Assembly (NCBI GenBank): GCA_949358305.1
Contig: OX442316.1
Coordinates: 5,208,001 to 5,272,000 of the forward strand
Direction: 5' to 3'
DNA: 64,000 nt
From: Strigamia acuminata
Taxonomy: Eukaryota > Arthropoda > Chilopoda > Geophilomorpha > Linotaeniidae
The notes beneath the pieces are model-generated. The model was not told the DNA's origin. It was given only the letters and a program-made list of their open reading frames with translations, and did no database searches. Position 1 is the first letter of the stretch, and each line of letters starts with the position of its first letter. Below, in pieces: positions 10,933 to 21,971 of this stretch. Both the position numbers and the translations under genes were made by a program.

Positions 10933-11540
10933 GTCTACACCAAAATTGATCAAATCAGCATCGAAGAAATCGAGAGATAGCTTGCAAATCCCACATTGTA
11001 GTCGTTAGGTTTATTTAATTGATAAATTAAACACATTTAGCCGTAATTAATTACCTTTTTGAATTAATTAATTAATTAATTACCTTCATGAAACCCAATC
11101 TGGAATATTTACTCGAGAAATTATGGGAATATTTAGCATTGATTAGGGTTTATATGAAAGAGAGAGCCGGTATGTAGACATTTATCTCGCTGAAATCAAT
11201 TTAATCGTCTAAATTCACTTTAGATCTACTGGATTTCGCTGACGGTTTGATCTTACGAAGAGATGTACAGTGGAACATGTGGTAAGTAGTTTTTAATAAC
11301 AAAAAGGAAAAGTTTTAATTTAAATACAATTTAATATTTAGGGCCACGCGATACACACTATGCCTTAGTTTAGGTAAGTTTTTTTTCTTAATTATTGCAA
11401 ATTTATTTAATTTTTTTAAAATTTGATTTGATTCTTGTAGTTAAACTATTATATGGAGACTCGAAGAGCATTTTTTGTTCATCAAATTTTCCAGGATTTC
11501 CTGAATATCTTCGAAAATGCTATCTTGGTTTCGGTATAGG
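10933..11540 (+). pseudogene. Decayed DRG2-like GTPase C-terminus (unprocessed relic)
   Basis: Fragments in order match the C-terminal part of developmentally regulated GTP-binding protein 2. About 10933-11007 reads VYTKIDQISIEEIER then a stop. 11088-11170 reads LEYLLEKLWEYLALIRVY. 11224-11281 reads DFADGLILRR and then a one-base frameshift, after which TVEHV is in another frame. 11342-11373 reads HAIH-MP-stop-FR. A poorly conserved piece follows at 11440-11540. Splice-like GT/AG boundaries separate the pieces, so this is a duplicated gene copy rather than a retrocopy. At least three stops and a frameshift make it non-functional. The intact protein is a translation-associated GTPase ending in a TGS domain. 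Confidence 0.75.
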
Positions 11541-11929
11541 TGAGTCTTATATTTATTCATTTTGGTGGTAATTTAGTGGCACCAATAGTTGATGTTGTGT
11601 CCATTAGTTTTTTAAGTTGGAATTAAGTTTTGGGTTAATATACCATACCAGTTTAGTTGAGGATAAAACTGGTTTTTAGTGTTCCCAAAAGGAACAGCGA
11701 CCTCGTGAGAGAAACAAAAAAAGTTGAAATGAATTTTTTATTCAATCGAAGTATAACCATGAACTCAATTTTTATTTAGACAAAAATAGGCATCTAGTAA
11801 TATAAAATTTATCTTTGAATTCACTTGTCAGTGCTTTAATCAATTAGACAACATGGGCCATTAGGGAAGAGAAGATAAAATAAATGTGCAAAAATGTTTT
11901 AGAAATAGGGAAACAGTTTGCAGACCGCT

Positions 11930-12640
11930 TGTTGAAAAGATTCTAGTGGAATTTGAAACAAGACAGAAATAAGTTGTTTGAAATCAAGAGAAATAGAACA
12001 GAAATAAGTTGTTTGAAATTAAGAGAAACAGAATAGAAATAAATTGTTTGAAATCAAGAGAAATAGAACAGAAATAAATTGTTGGAAATTAAGAGAAATA
12101 GAACAATAAGTTTTATGAAATCAAGAGAAATAGAACAGTAAGTTTTTTGCAATCAGGAGAAACAGAACAGAAATAAGTTGTGTGGATTTAAGAGAAACAG
12201 AACAGAAATAAGTTGTGTGGAAGAAGAAGAGTAGTAGAATAGAAATAAGTTTTGTGAAACTTTAGCAATTTAGAAGAAAAAAATGTGTATAAATTGATTC
12301 AACTAAGTGAAATTGGACAGAAATAACAATGCTAAGTGCAATTAAGAGACCTAGAACAGAAGTTTGTTGAGTGCAATCAAGAAAAATTGGACAGAAATAA
12401 GTTGTGCGCAATTAAGAGAAATTTGACAGAAATAAGTTTGTGCAATTAAAAGAAATTTGACAGAAATAGTTGTGTGCAAGAGAAGTTGGACAGAAATATC
12501 AATGCTTGGTGCAACTAAGAGGACTAAAACTAGAAGAGAAATAAATTGTGTGCATTTAATGCAATTAGAACAGAAATAAGGTGTGTGCAATTCATACAAC
12601 TAGAACAGAAATAAGGTGTGTGGAATCAATTTGAAATAAC
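11930..12640. repeat. Degenerate minisatellite, unit about 36 bp
   Basis: Head-to-tail variants of a unit built on GAACAGAAATAAGTTGTTTG plus AAATCAAGAGAAATA. The units are most regular at about 11940-12200 and become shorter and more diverged towards 12640. It lies between the DRG2 relic and the chitin deacetylases. No coding potential is seen. Confidence 0.8.
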
Positions 12641-13555
12641 ACTGGAAAGAGAAAATAGTAATGCAGTGAAGCATTTACAAGAAATAAAGAAAAAGAAATT
12701 CACAAACAGAAGTTAGATATTTCCACAAAAACAAGTGTGTGTTTCTGTTGACAACACATTGGAGGATTTTCAGTAGTTGAGACATACACTGTAGAAAAAA
12801 GCGACTCTCTAGAATACTGATTAATTCTTACAGGGGGTCGTTTTTTTTCTGCTCCACAGCATACAAGAATTGAAGAATTAAATTGCCCTAGGAGACGCGA
12901 GTAAACTTAAAAGGAAAGAAGAAAAAATTGGAACATGAAAGGAATATTCCAAACAAAAGAAGAAAAGTTGGAAAAGCTAATCTATAGAAGAAAGATTGTT
13001 CCAGTTCAGAAGAACAAAAACCAAAAACTACAAGAAAAATAGTTTGAAGTAAAAAAAAAAAAGTGAGGGAAAAAAATGAAGAAGGTTGAAAACGACCTAG
13101 AATTTAATGAGAAAAATATTGGAAAAAAAAAAAGAAGAAGCGAGTCTAATAAACTACAGAAAAAGGTCAGTGTGCTAAGAGCAAAAAAATAAGAGACAAC
13201 AAGATAGAAAAAAAAGTTGACCAGAATAATAAAACAGAACATTCACCTTGACCCTCAAAACTTCAAGGTTTAGGCCAAAAGCCTAAGCAGGATGTAGTTT
13301 TTTTTGCTACTGCAACAAGAAAACAACCACAAAAATCCATAGAAATGAAACTTAAACAAAAAATTAAAAAATTAAGAAATTATTGTAAAAGAAGACAGGA
13401 TTTAGAAACGCTTGACTTTATTAAGAGAATAAAAGTTCTCTCGAAAGAACAAAGTTTAAAATCGAAGAAAAGAAAGATGAAAGGAACAAGAAATGATGAA
13501 TTCTGTGTCAAAGTGTAAAATCAAAAAAATGTTAATCGAGAAGAAATAGATTTTT
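12641..13555. other. Purine-rich spacer
   Basis: A strongly A+G-biased plus strand, notably 12900-13240, with no plausible exon. The minus strand is correspondingly pyrimidine-rich, giving spurious F/S-rich ORFs. A minus-strand AATAAA at about 13414 is a candidate poly(A) signal for the chitin deacetylase ending at 13556. Confidence 0.5.
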
Positions 13556-16500
13556 TTAGACGAGCCCATCTCCAGTTGGGTCTTCGAGCCAAGGATAGTT
13601 CTCGGGACACTGCATGCAAGTGTGAAGTCGAATAGTCTCACCAGGCAATTCTTTGGTGTTGACTGGACATGCGTTTGGCAGACTGCAATAAGGAGTTCCC
13701 TTGACATCGCATTCTTCTTTCCATCCGGGGAAGTCTTTGGCCGCTGCCGCTTCTATCGGTGTTTGCATCCATTGGATGACCTGCGTCATGGTGACGAAAT
13801 ACACGTCGTTTCTCTGTGCCAGCGTTTCGTCTATCCAGTCAATGAACACTTGGCGGAAATGTTTATTGCTCTTCAACCAACTGGCGTGGAAATAGAGTCC
13901 GAAAGGAGCTCGGTTGGTGTTGTAATGCCGGTTAAAGTTGTGGCGCAGAAAGTTAGCAAATTGCTCGGGTGTGTTAATGTTAGAACAAGAGTCCACCATA
14001 GCGCACCCTGGCAAATCTTCGTCGAACGTTGGGTCGTCTCTGCGGTCCATTTCGTTCATTACCATTTCCCAAACCGCGTGCGATCGACTTGGACAGTTGC
14101 GATTGTTACCTGCAACGAGCACAGTGCGCGCACATTGTATTCTGTTTCAACTGCACAATTCAATTTAGCCGTTATGTAGTACGGGCAGTGCTGGACTGGC
14201 CCGACTTCATTAATTGTGGTCCGGACACCCAGATTTCCCGGCAATAAATTTGTTCCCAGTCCAGCCCTGAGTACGGGACCTCGCGCATTTATATTTACCG
14301 TTGCATATATGCGGCATTCTGAAGTACAGAGTGTACGGCCACAGTGGAGGGTTGCTTAACGGAGCCGTGATGGAGGAATCGTAGAGAAATCCCTGTTCTT
14401 CCATCATACCAAATTGGTTGTTTCCACCCACACGCAAATACGGCGCTCGCACGCCGATCACACTTCCGTCCGATATGTTGGCAAACTTTTCTATTATCAA
14501 TCGTCCACCGGCCATTTCCTGTACCCAATCATCTACCGACGCGTCGGACCAGAATTTCTCATCATCCCGATGGCTGAAATGGATGTTATTTAGATATTTG
14601 AGAATACAGTTATTGTAATTAATTAATTACGTGATGGAATGAACGGCGATTTCGTGCCCCCTGCGATGCATTTCCTGCACTGCACTGTAGTTGGCGTACT
14701 TGTGCGAGAGGAAAAACGTTCCTTTGATGGTGCATCCGTTCGGGTTCTTTCGCTCCCTTTCCACGGGGTGGAATATGTCGAAGTAAAGGTCAATGTTGTC
14801 GACATTGATCGCATCGTCGAAACTGATGGTAACCATTTGCGGAGTTAGCGCCGGCTCGATGTTGCCGGGAATTCTCGTTCCGTCAGCACTGCAGAAGCAA
14901 TCGGGCAAATTGCATTGACTCGTGTCGCACGGGCCAGCGCGGTTTGGATCTTGGTCGACGGCTAAATTAACCAAAATCAATTAAAAACTATAAAAAGTAT
15001 AAAATTAAAATATCTTACCGCATGCTCCTTCGTCGGACTCGTCCTTGCAATCAACTTTTCCATCGCAAAACAAGGCGCGATCCAAACATTCGGAATCGGC
15101 GCAAGACAACTTTCCTTCTGGACAAACTGGTTCATCCGTGGCGAAATTCGGCTTCGGTCGAGACGGTTCTGCGAGACGAAGAGAATATATTGAAGATTAC
15201 GATCACCCAGTCCATGTCCCCGTGGGGACTCGAACTGGGTTGGTGTTAAACGTGAGAAATGCTGCTCTAGGTTGTGCCGAGTGTCTTATATACCCAGCTG
15301 GTGGTCAGGCTTTCGCACGGAACCTTATTTGGATGTTGGATGTCAAATCTGGTGCCTGTAGGCAGTGGTTTGGAACCAGTCTGGTACTAAAACCGACCAT
15401 GACTGAGGCGGAAATGGCCGCCCCGCATCCACAATTGACCCAAATAAAACGCTTGTTTCGTGCCTCAAATAATAATAAGGTAGAGTGCAAGCTTGTTTGT
15501 CTTAAAGGTAAAAACCAGGTCACCAACAACACCAACACTAGAATTAAAGATAGAAGAAGGATATATGGCACTAACTTTCTCGCTGGTCGCAGTTTTTCAC
15601 TTTGTCCTTCCATTGACACGTTTGTTTTTCGATGTCGAAAGCAAGACCGGAAGGGCAGCGCAGCGCCAAAAGCCCCTGGACGGAACAGCGCACTACGTCC
15701 CGGCAGTCGTCGTTGTCTTCTGCCGACAGACGGAAATATTCGCCGGCTTCTCGGCCTTTACATAAATCTTCATCGTCCACTGTCTCGCCCGCTTGGCGTT
15801 TTGTGATCGTCGCCCCTTCACCTGTAAAAGAATTTCGTGGTCACAAGTGGGACAAAAACGTGAAAAAGTGCATTTTTCGGCTTTTTCAACAGTGCAAAGT
15901 GCAGTCACCTTACGCAAGCTTTACTGTTGAAATCAATTAATTAGTGCGAGGTGATCAACCTGTAAATTGAGTGGAGGTCAGCTGAGGTTAATGGGTCACT
16001 AGACTCGTGTGGGCCTTGTGGGCATTCGGGATTAAAGTGGGCGGGTGGTTTTGGTTGATAACAGTGACCCATTATTGAACAAGTAAAACGAGTGGGTTTT
16101 TCTAGAATAATATTAAGATGTGGAAAATTATATTTAGGGGTAATTCACTGTTGTGATGAAAATGATAACTGATTGGTTCATTAGGGTTTTTGTTATTGTT
16201 AATGTATTGCTGTGATGATTATTGTAAACTAGATGTAAACTCGTGACCAAGTTAATAATTTTCCATTGTAAAAAACATGGGAACAATTTTCTTGTTCTGC
16301 AAAACTGATTTTTTTTTTCGGTGCCCCCATTTCCCAAGGTTCAATTTCCTTGATTTCTTGAAACATATTCGTAATGAACGCTGTGTATAAATTTAAAAAC
16401 CAGTTTCCGAACTGGAGAAAGAGAAAGGAATGCACGTTTTATAACTTTGGCACATTTTAAAAAATTGCCGATTTTCGTAATTGAGCAAAACCCAAAACCC

Positions 16501-16811
16501 ATAAAGAAGCAATAAATCTTTCATTTTCGTTAAATTACTATAACTATGTTGTAAACCATCTTTGTACGGCACTTTCGTACGGAAATTTAGTACAACGAAC
16601 CCGACGGAAGCCGTAAAACATTTCAAAAAATTAAAAAATAAAAATAAAATAATTCTAGGTTCAAATTAATAAAAAAAAATAATAATTGATCGGCAAAATC
16701 CAAATGGGAACGAAGGAAATGGAAACATTCGAATGAAAGAGACATTTTCTATTTACCTGGGCTGATGACAAGAAGTGCGAGCCACGTTATTAAAGTGGCG
16801 TGGCGTCGCAT
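13556..16811 (-). CDS. Group I chitin deacetylase, copy A
   Basis: Six exons on the minus strand: 16757-16811 (signal peptide), 15576-15821, 15019-15168, 14631-14961, 14299-14573 and 13556-14109, giving 536 residues. Domain order: signal peptide; six-Cys chitin-binding peritrophin-A domain (GEYFRL to [10 protein letters not shown]); LDL-receptor class A domain (six Cys, [11 protein letters not shown]); CE4 polysaccharide deacetylase. The CE4 motifs are intact: SFDDAIN (catalytic and metal Asp), HSITH (metal His pair), [13 protein letters not shown] and GLYFHASWL. It removes acetyl groups from chitin in the extracellular cuticle and tracheal matrix. It resembles both insect CDA1 (serpentine) and CDA2 (vermiform) in different stretches, so orthology is left open. 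Introns 2 and 5 contain inserted repeats absent from copy B. Confidence 0.93.
14186..14269. mobile_element. 84-bp hAT-type MITE in CDA-A intron 5
   Basis: Terminal inverted repeats CAGTGCTGGACTGG and CAGGGCTGGACTGG (reverse complement of the right end), flanked by a perfect 8-bp target duplication AGTACGGG (14178-14185, 14270-14277). TIRs starting CAG and an 8-bp duplication are typical of the hAT superfamily. It is non-coding and very short. Confidence 0.8.
15177..15570 (-). repeat. Insertion in CDA-A intron 2, possible tRNA-type SINE
   Basis: This intron is 407 bp, against 53 bp for the homologous intron of copy B, so about 350 bp was inserted. On the minus strand it holds GTTCGAGTCCC at about 15222-15232, a match to the RNA polymerase III B box, with a weaker A-box-like stretch about 40 bp upstream. 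No target duplication or tail was resolved. SINE identity is an inference from the B box only. Confidence 0.35.
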
Positions 16812-17369
16812 GTTGGAGTGTGCAGCATCTGATTGCGAGCAACTTGCGCGACCCTATGTCCAATGTGAATGAGGTCACACCCCTCATCAATTTATTCCAA
16901 CCTGGCGCCTGCGCTGTCCCAACTCTGACGTCAAGAATCCAATGACAATTCGCGAGCATGGGGTCTTAATTACCCTTCAAAATTTGAGAAAAAAATACCC
17001 CAAATCGAGCACATTAATCCATTTCAACCCCGCACATAACCATGTGCCCTTTCCCCACTTTTATTTATTAAAAAAAAAAAAAAAATTATTTTTAATTATA
17101 TTTTTCAAAATTGAGAATTTCAAGGATTTAAAACAGTTAAAACGGCTCAAGGTATTAGAGATTGATCAAACGAAGGCGATTAGATGTATATTTATGTCAA
17201 ATGCACGCATGAATTAAACAGTGATTCAGAAATGGGTTAAAGTCTTTATTACGTCAATTTAATTCCATCCGATTTTTCGAACAAATAAAACAAATCATAT
17301 TTATTAAATCAATTTTTTCTTTCAATATACAACTTCTCATTCACTCATCTATCACTTAAAAACCGAGAT
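16812..17369. other. Spacer between the two chitin deacetylases
   Basis: It holds the upstream region of copy A (GC-richer 16812-16945, with a nuclear-receptor half-site AGGTCA near 16871 and a TCAGAT initiator-like match, but no TATA) and the 3' flank of copy B (minus-strand AATAAA near 17233). No additional gene is seen. Confidence 0.4.
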
Positions 17370-19279
17370 TTATTTCTTCTTCTTAAGAAGTCCTTCTCCA
17401 GTGGGGTCATCGAGCCACGGGTAGTTGTTGGGGCATTCGACGCAAGTGAAAAGTCGGACCGCTTCGCCGGCCAATTCCTTGCTCGAGAGAGGACACGCGT
17501 TTGGTATGTGGCAGTGGGGTTGTCCTTGTACGTCGCAATCCTCTTTCCAAGGCCCGAAGTTTTGGATCGAGCTCAATTCGGTCGGGTTTTGGATCCATTG
17601 GATCGCTTGGGTCATGGTGATGAAGTAAACGTCGTTGCGGTTCAGCATTTCGTCCATCCAATTGAGGAAGGAAATCTTTAATTCCGGGTTGTTTTTCAAC
17701 CAAACCGCGTGGAAATAGAGTCCGAACGGGGCCCGGTTCGAATTGTAGTGACGGTTGAAGTTGTGCGTGAGGAAATTGTAAAATTGTTCCCCGTTTACGA
17801 TGTTCGAACACGAGTCCACCATGGCGCAACCCGGGAGATCTTCGTCGAAGTTCGGGTCGTCTCGGCGGTCCAATTCGTTCATGACGACTTCCCAGACTGC
17901 GTGCGATCGTGTCGGACATTTTTGGCCGTTACCTGCAATTTTTAGTCGAGTTTATTTGCCGAAAATTTGCCGAAAATTTTATTTTACCGTGGCATCTGTG
18001 CGGCATTCTGTAGTACAAAGTGTAAGGCCAAAGTGGAGGGTTGCTTAAAGGGGCTGTCATGGTGGAGTCGTATAAAAATGACTGCTCTTCCATCATGAGG
18101 AATTGGTTGTTGCCACCGACTCGCAAATACGGCGCGCGCATTCCTACGACGGAGTTGTCGGTGATGTTTGCGAATTTTTCGATGATTAGTCGACTGCCGG
18201 CGATTTCTTTCGTCCATTCTTCGACGCTGGTGTCGGTCCAGTAATTTTCATCGGCGTTATGACTATAAACAAATTATTTAATTTTTTAATTTTAAATTTT
18301 TTTTTTTTAATTTTTGCCTGATTGAATGAGCAGCAATTTCGTGGCCTTTCCGATGGAGTTCCTGCACAGCGCTGTAATTGGTGTATTTGTGAGACACGAA
18401 GAATGTTGCTTTGATGTTGCAACCGTTGGGATTTTTCCTTGAACCGTCGAAGAGCTCGTTGTACATGTCGATGTTATTGATGTTGACCGCATCGTCAAAA
18501 CTGACCAAAACCATTTGAGGCACTTTTTCCGAGTCGAGACCTTCCGGAATTCTGGTTCCGTCAACACTGCAGAAACAATCGGGAAGTGTGCATTCACTCG
18601 GGTCGCATATCGGGGCCCGGTTTGGGTCTTGGTCGATGCCTAAATCGATTTCCCATCAAGAGATTGAATAAATAAATCGATTTAATTGTTTACCGCAAGC
18701 ATTTTCGTCCGATTCGTCTTGACAATCCGGTTTTCCGTCGCAGAAAAGCGATTTGTCGATACATTCCGCATTGTTGCACGCTAGTTTTCCGCTTTCCGGA
18801 CAAAGTGGTTCCTCGGTACTGAGCAACGGCGGCGGTTTTCTCGATTCTGAAATCAATTTTTTTTTATATTTATAAATTTAATAATAAAATTATTCATACT
18901 TTCTTGAATATCACAGTTCTTGACGGCGTCTCTCCAATCACAAGTTTGTTTCTCGATGTCGAACGCGAGACCGGCGGGGCAGCGCAAAGCCAGAAGTCCT
19001 TGCACCGAACATCTGACCACGTCACGACAGTCGTCGCCGGTTGTTAGTCGGAAATATTCGCCGGGAGATTTTTCGTCGCATAAATCTTTGTCGTTGAACG
19101 TTTCATCCTGTCGCCGGTGTCGGATGGACGTGCCGTGCACTGGAATCACAAACGACCCGGAAAAAAATTTATTGCGACTTTCTTTGAGGAAAAGTGGAAT
19201 TAATTGAAAATCAGGTCAAGCAGGAAGACAAGTTTTCGTCGAAATGCACGAGTTAATTAAACCAAAACTCATTTATTTA

Positions 19280-19317
<38 letters not shown>

Positions 19318-19603
19318 GTTTGGAATACGTTAGCATAACCAAAATCCTACAATGTAGGTCAGAATAATAGTACGCACTACGCAGTCTTAGATTTCAATGT
19401 CTCTGAACCGACCAAAAGGGGGTCTATGACCACGACATAAATTTTCCAAAAAAAAAAAATTTTTTTGGGGGTAATTATTATTTTTTTTTTTTAAATAATT
19501 ACATTCACAAAAGTATTTAAAAAAAAATATTTTTTGAAAGAATACTTTTGTACGTACCTAGTACAAAGCAGAGAAGAGCAAACACTTGCACCTTAATCCA
19601 CAT
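17370..19603 (-). CDS. Group I chitin deacetylase, copy B
   Basis: Six exons: 19558-19603 (signal peptide), 18900-19139, 18694-18846, 18318-18639, 17988-18262 and 17370-17932, giving 532 residues. Intron positions and phases match copy A throughout, so the two are tandem duplicates. Domains: signal peptide, chitin-binding domain (GEYFRL to CDWRDAVKNC), LDL-receptor class A (DCQDESDENAC), and CE4 deacetylase with [25 protein letters not shown] and GLYFHAVWL all intact. It ends with a Lys-rich tail. It acts on chitin outside epidermal or tracheal cells. The donor of intron 4 is GC rather than GT (CAG/GCAAAA), supported by exact homology to copy A. Intron 1 contains a poly(T) tract and a dispersed repeat. 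Confidence 0.93.
19265..19445 (-). mobile_element. Retroposed fragment with poly(A) tail in CDA-B intron 1
   Basis: Read on the minus strand, about 130 bp of non-repetitive sequence ends in a pure A tract of roughly 38 bases (poly(T) at about 19279-19316 on the plus strand). This is the usual signature of a LINE 3' end or other retroposon inserted in antisense to + and sense to the host gene. No ORF or family was identified. Confidence 0.5.
19455..19545. repeat. Dispersed repeat shared with 26341-26412
   Basis: GGGGGTAATTATT, a T-run, AAATAATTACATTCACA and AAGTATTTAAAAAAAA appear in the same order at 19468-19530 and 26353-26410. This is two copies of an unidentified dispersed repeat, one in the CDA-B intron and one at the edge of the retroelement remnant. 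Confidence 0.5.
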
Positions 19604-19649
19604 TCTGGATCGACTGACTGCCGCTAAGGTGAATTTGGGTCGTGCACCG

Positions 19650-19659
19650 CCTTTTTATA
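19650..19659 (-). promoter_or_regulatory. TATA box of CDA-B
   Basis: TATAAAAAGG on the minus strand (the final G pair runs to 19650). About 30 bp downstream is an initiator-like ATTCACC, then the ATG at 19603. The spacing fits a TATA/Inr core promoter. The mapped start is a prediction. Confidence 0.6.
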
Positions 19660-21264
19660 GGACGACCGGCTTTGCTGCAACACTCATGACGACACAAAAC
19701 ACGAACATGCATATGGGTTTATTTAATTATAAATCATTTCAATCAAAAAAAATATTTTTTTTTAAATAAAAATGAAAAAAACCAATAAATTTACCAACCA
19801 TTTAAAAAACCCAATTCCAAAACAAATAATTTAAAACAAAACGAAGCAATAAAGCGAACCAATATGGCAGCATAACTAAAACGTGATTTGTGATTAGAAA
19901 GGAGTTAGCGAAATGCCTGGGGGATGTAGGGCAGCCTTCTTCGACCGTCCCCCTGCACGCGCCTTCACGCTTTTGCTCAGCTGACCCTAATTTTACCTCC
20001 CGAGCGACATTCCTTTGATGTCCAAATTTAATATATTATGCAAATAACAAATTTGATGCATATTAAATGATATTCAAAACAAAAACACAACTTTTGATCC
20101 TTGGTTGCATGCTTTTAGCAAGTACAAGCACGAGCACGAGCAGAAGAGGACACTTGATGATCCACTGACCTCCTAAAATTTAAAAAAAAAAAATTAAAAT
20201 AAAAGTTTTAAAGTTTCCTGGGTTATCTCGGCATTCAAAATCCCCGTAAATCTCCACACGTTGGTTTGTTAAGTTTATTGACACATTGTATAGTCGGAGT
20301 TCCTAATTTGCATTTAGAATTTAACCCTTTTCGACAGTGCTGAGGGCGTTGGCCGTTGCAAAACAAAGTCTGTCCCTGGTTGAAGGGCACTTTGGGCCTC
20401 TCCTATTGCTAATGTCAGGCATTGGCATATCGTGGGACGCAATCAGTAATCATTATCATCACGATTATCGCAATAGGTCAAGGCAGGTGCCTCTAATATC
20501 AGATTATGTAGAATCGAGCTGAGAATAGGATCTCGTTTGCATTGATATAACGATTTATTGGGTTGGATTATTTGTTTTGTGGGGAATTTAATAAAGAAAT
20601 ATGGCTAAGAAAAATAGAAAACCGATTTTGTGAAACAAAAGATGTTTCGTTATAAGAGTCAAGGAGAACTTGGGCTGAGGCGAACCAGTTTGGTGTGTCG
20701 TCCTGACGCCCTTCACTGTTGCACATTTCGAATGTCACACCCGAATGCTAAACATTCTTTGAGCAGTGATTGCTGTGTTTAGAGACTTGTGTAGTTTATG
20801 TCAATGGGTGAAATGAGTTTAAATGCTGTGTATACATTGTGTCTGATTCTTTTTGTATGTATTTTGAGTGTTGGTTTTGATAAAAATGAGTTATAACGAC
20901 ACACGGTGTGTGAATGTGGAATGACACGCAGCTTAAGCTGATTTTGTTTTATGTTGCATGGTTTATTCATGGTTTATTAACGTGGTTGGAATTTTTTAGA
21001 TTCACTGGAAGTTGTTGTGGTTTTTAAGATGTGTCTTTATTGAGGTGTGGGAAAATGTTACTTAGGTTTACAAATTGGTTAAAGTAATATTTACACATGT
21101 TTTTCTTATTAGAAACAGGTTTTGTCATTTGATATGAGGATTTACCTCGTTATCTATGTCGTTTTTAACAGTGATGTATTGATAAAGAGCCAACTAACTC
21201 ACGAATATGAAGCCGAAAAAAATTATGTGTTTATTTATATATTTATTTATTTATTTATTTATTT
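19660..21264. other. Intergenic region upstream of CDA-B
   Basis: No exon supported. 19915-20000 and 20330-20520 are GC-richer islands that could be regulatory DNA for CDA-B. The rest is AT-rich, ending in an ATTT microsatellite at about 21238-21266, where the SLC5 segmental duplication begins. Confidence 0.4.
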
Positions 21265-21971
21265 AATAAAGGACAACATGAGGATGGAATAGAATCAGTT
21301 TGCGGAAATGAATAAATACCGGATGAATAAATACCAATGCGAGAAGATTGCTACGTACACTTAAGATATTAAAATAGCACAGAACACCTAATATATGCGT
21401 TTTACATCGTAATTTCCATAGTTTTTAATCATGTAAGTATTTGTATGTTTTTCTTTTCTTTTTGCAAACGGTGGTGGTGTGGGGTGGGTTTGTCACAACT
21501 AAATGTAATTGTCTTATCTGATGTGATGAGACCGGAAAACGTCTTTAAAGCCAATACAGAAAGAAGGTAATTTTAATTTTAATTGAAAAAGAAGATTTTT
21601 ACATTTGTGGCCTCAAATTTTTCAAGGTGAGTGAACCCAGGAAAGATTTCATAGAATTCTCAAACAGGCTTTTTAAGAGGTCGCGTTGGTGGATTTAGTT
21701 TAATGTATAGATACACTTTCGATATTCAAGCTGAACTTTATAAACTTTACAAAAAAATTACTTACGAGGTTTTTTTAGAGACTTCTAAGCAAATGGAGGT
21801 TGTTTTGTTATTTAATTTACTTCGATGGGAATGCTGGAAATCTCGTATGGGCCAAGATTTTAGATTTGGAAGTCCATTAAATCTCATTAAATCTTATGAA
21901 ATCCTGGAAATCCATGAAATCTTTCAAATAGTCTCGCAAATAATAGCAAAATCGAGCAAAATCTATATATA

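Noticed and set aside
13622-14179. 185-codon plus-strand ORF
   Set aside because: Antisense of the last chitin deacetylase exon.
15222-15232. A functional tRNA gene at the B-box match
   Set aside because: No cloverleaf, anticodon stem or convincing A box could be built around it.
15045-15806. 253-codon plus-strand ORF
   Set aside because: Antisense shadow of chitin deacetylase exons 2-3 plus the inserted repeat; the minus-strand protein is unequivocal.
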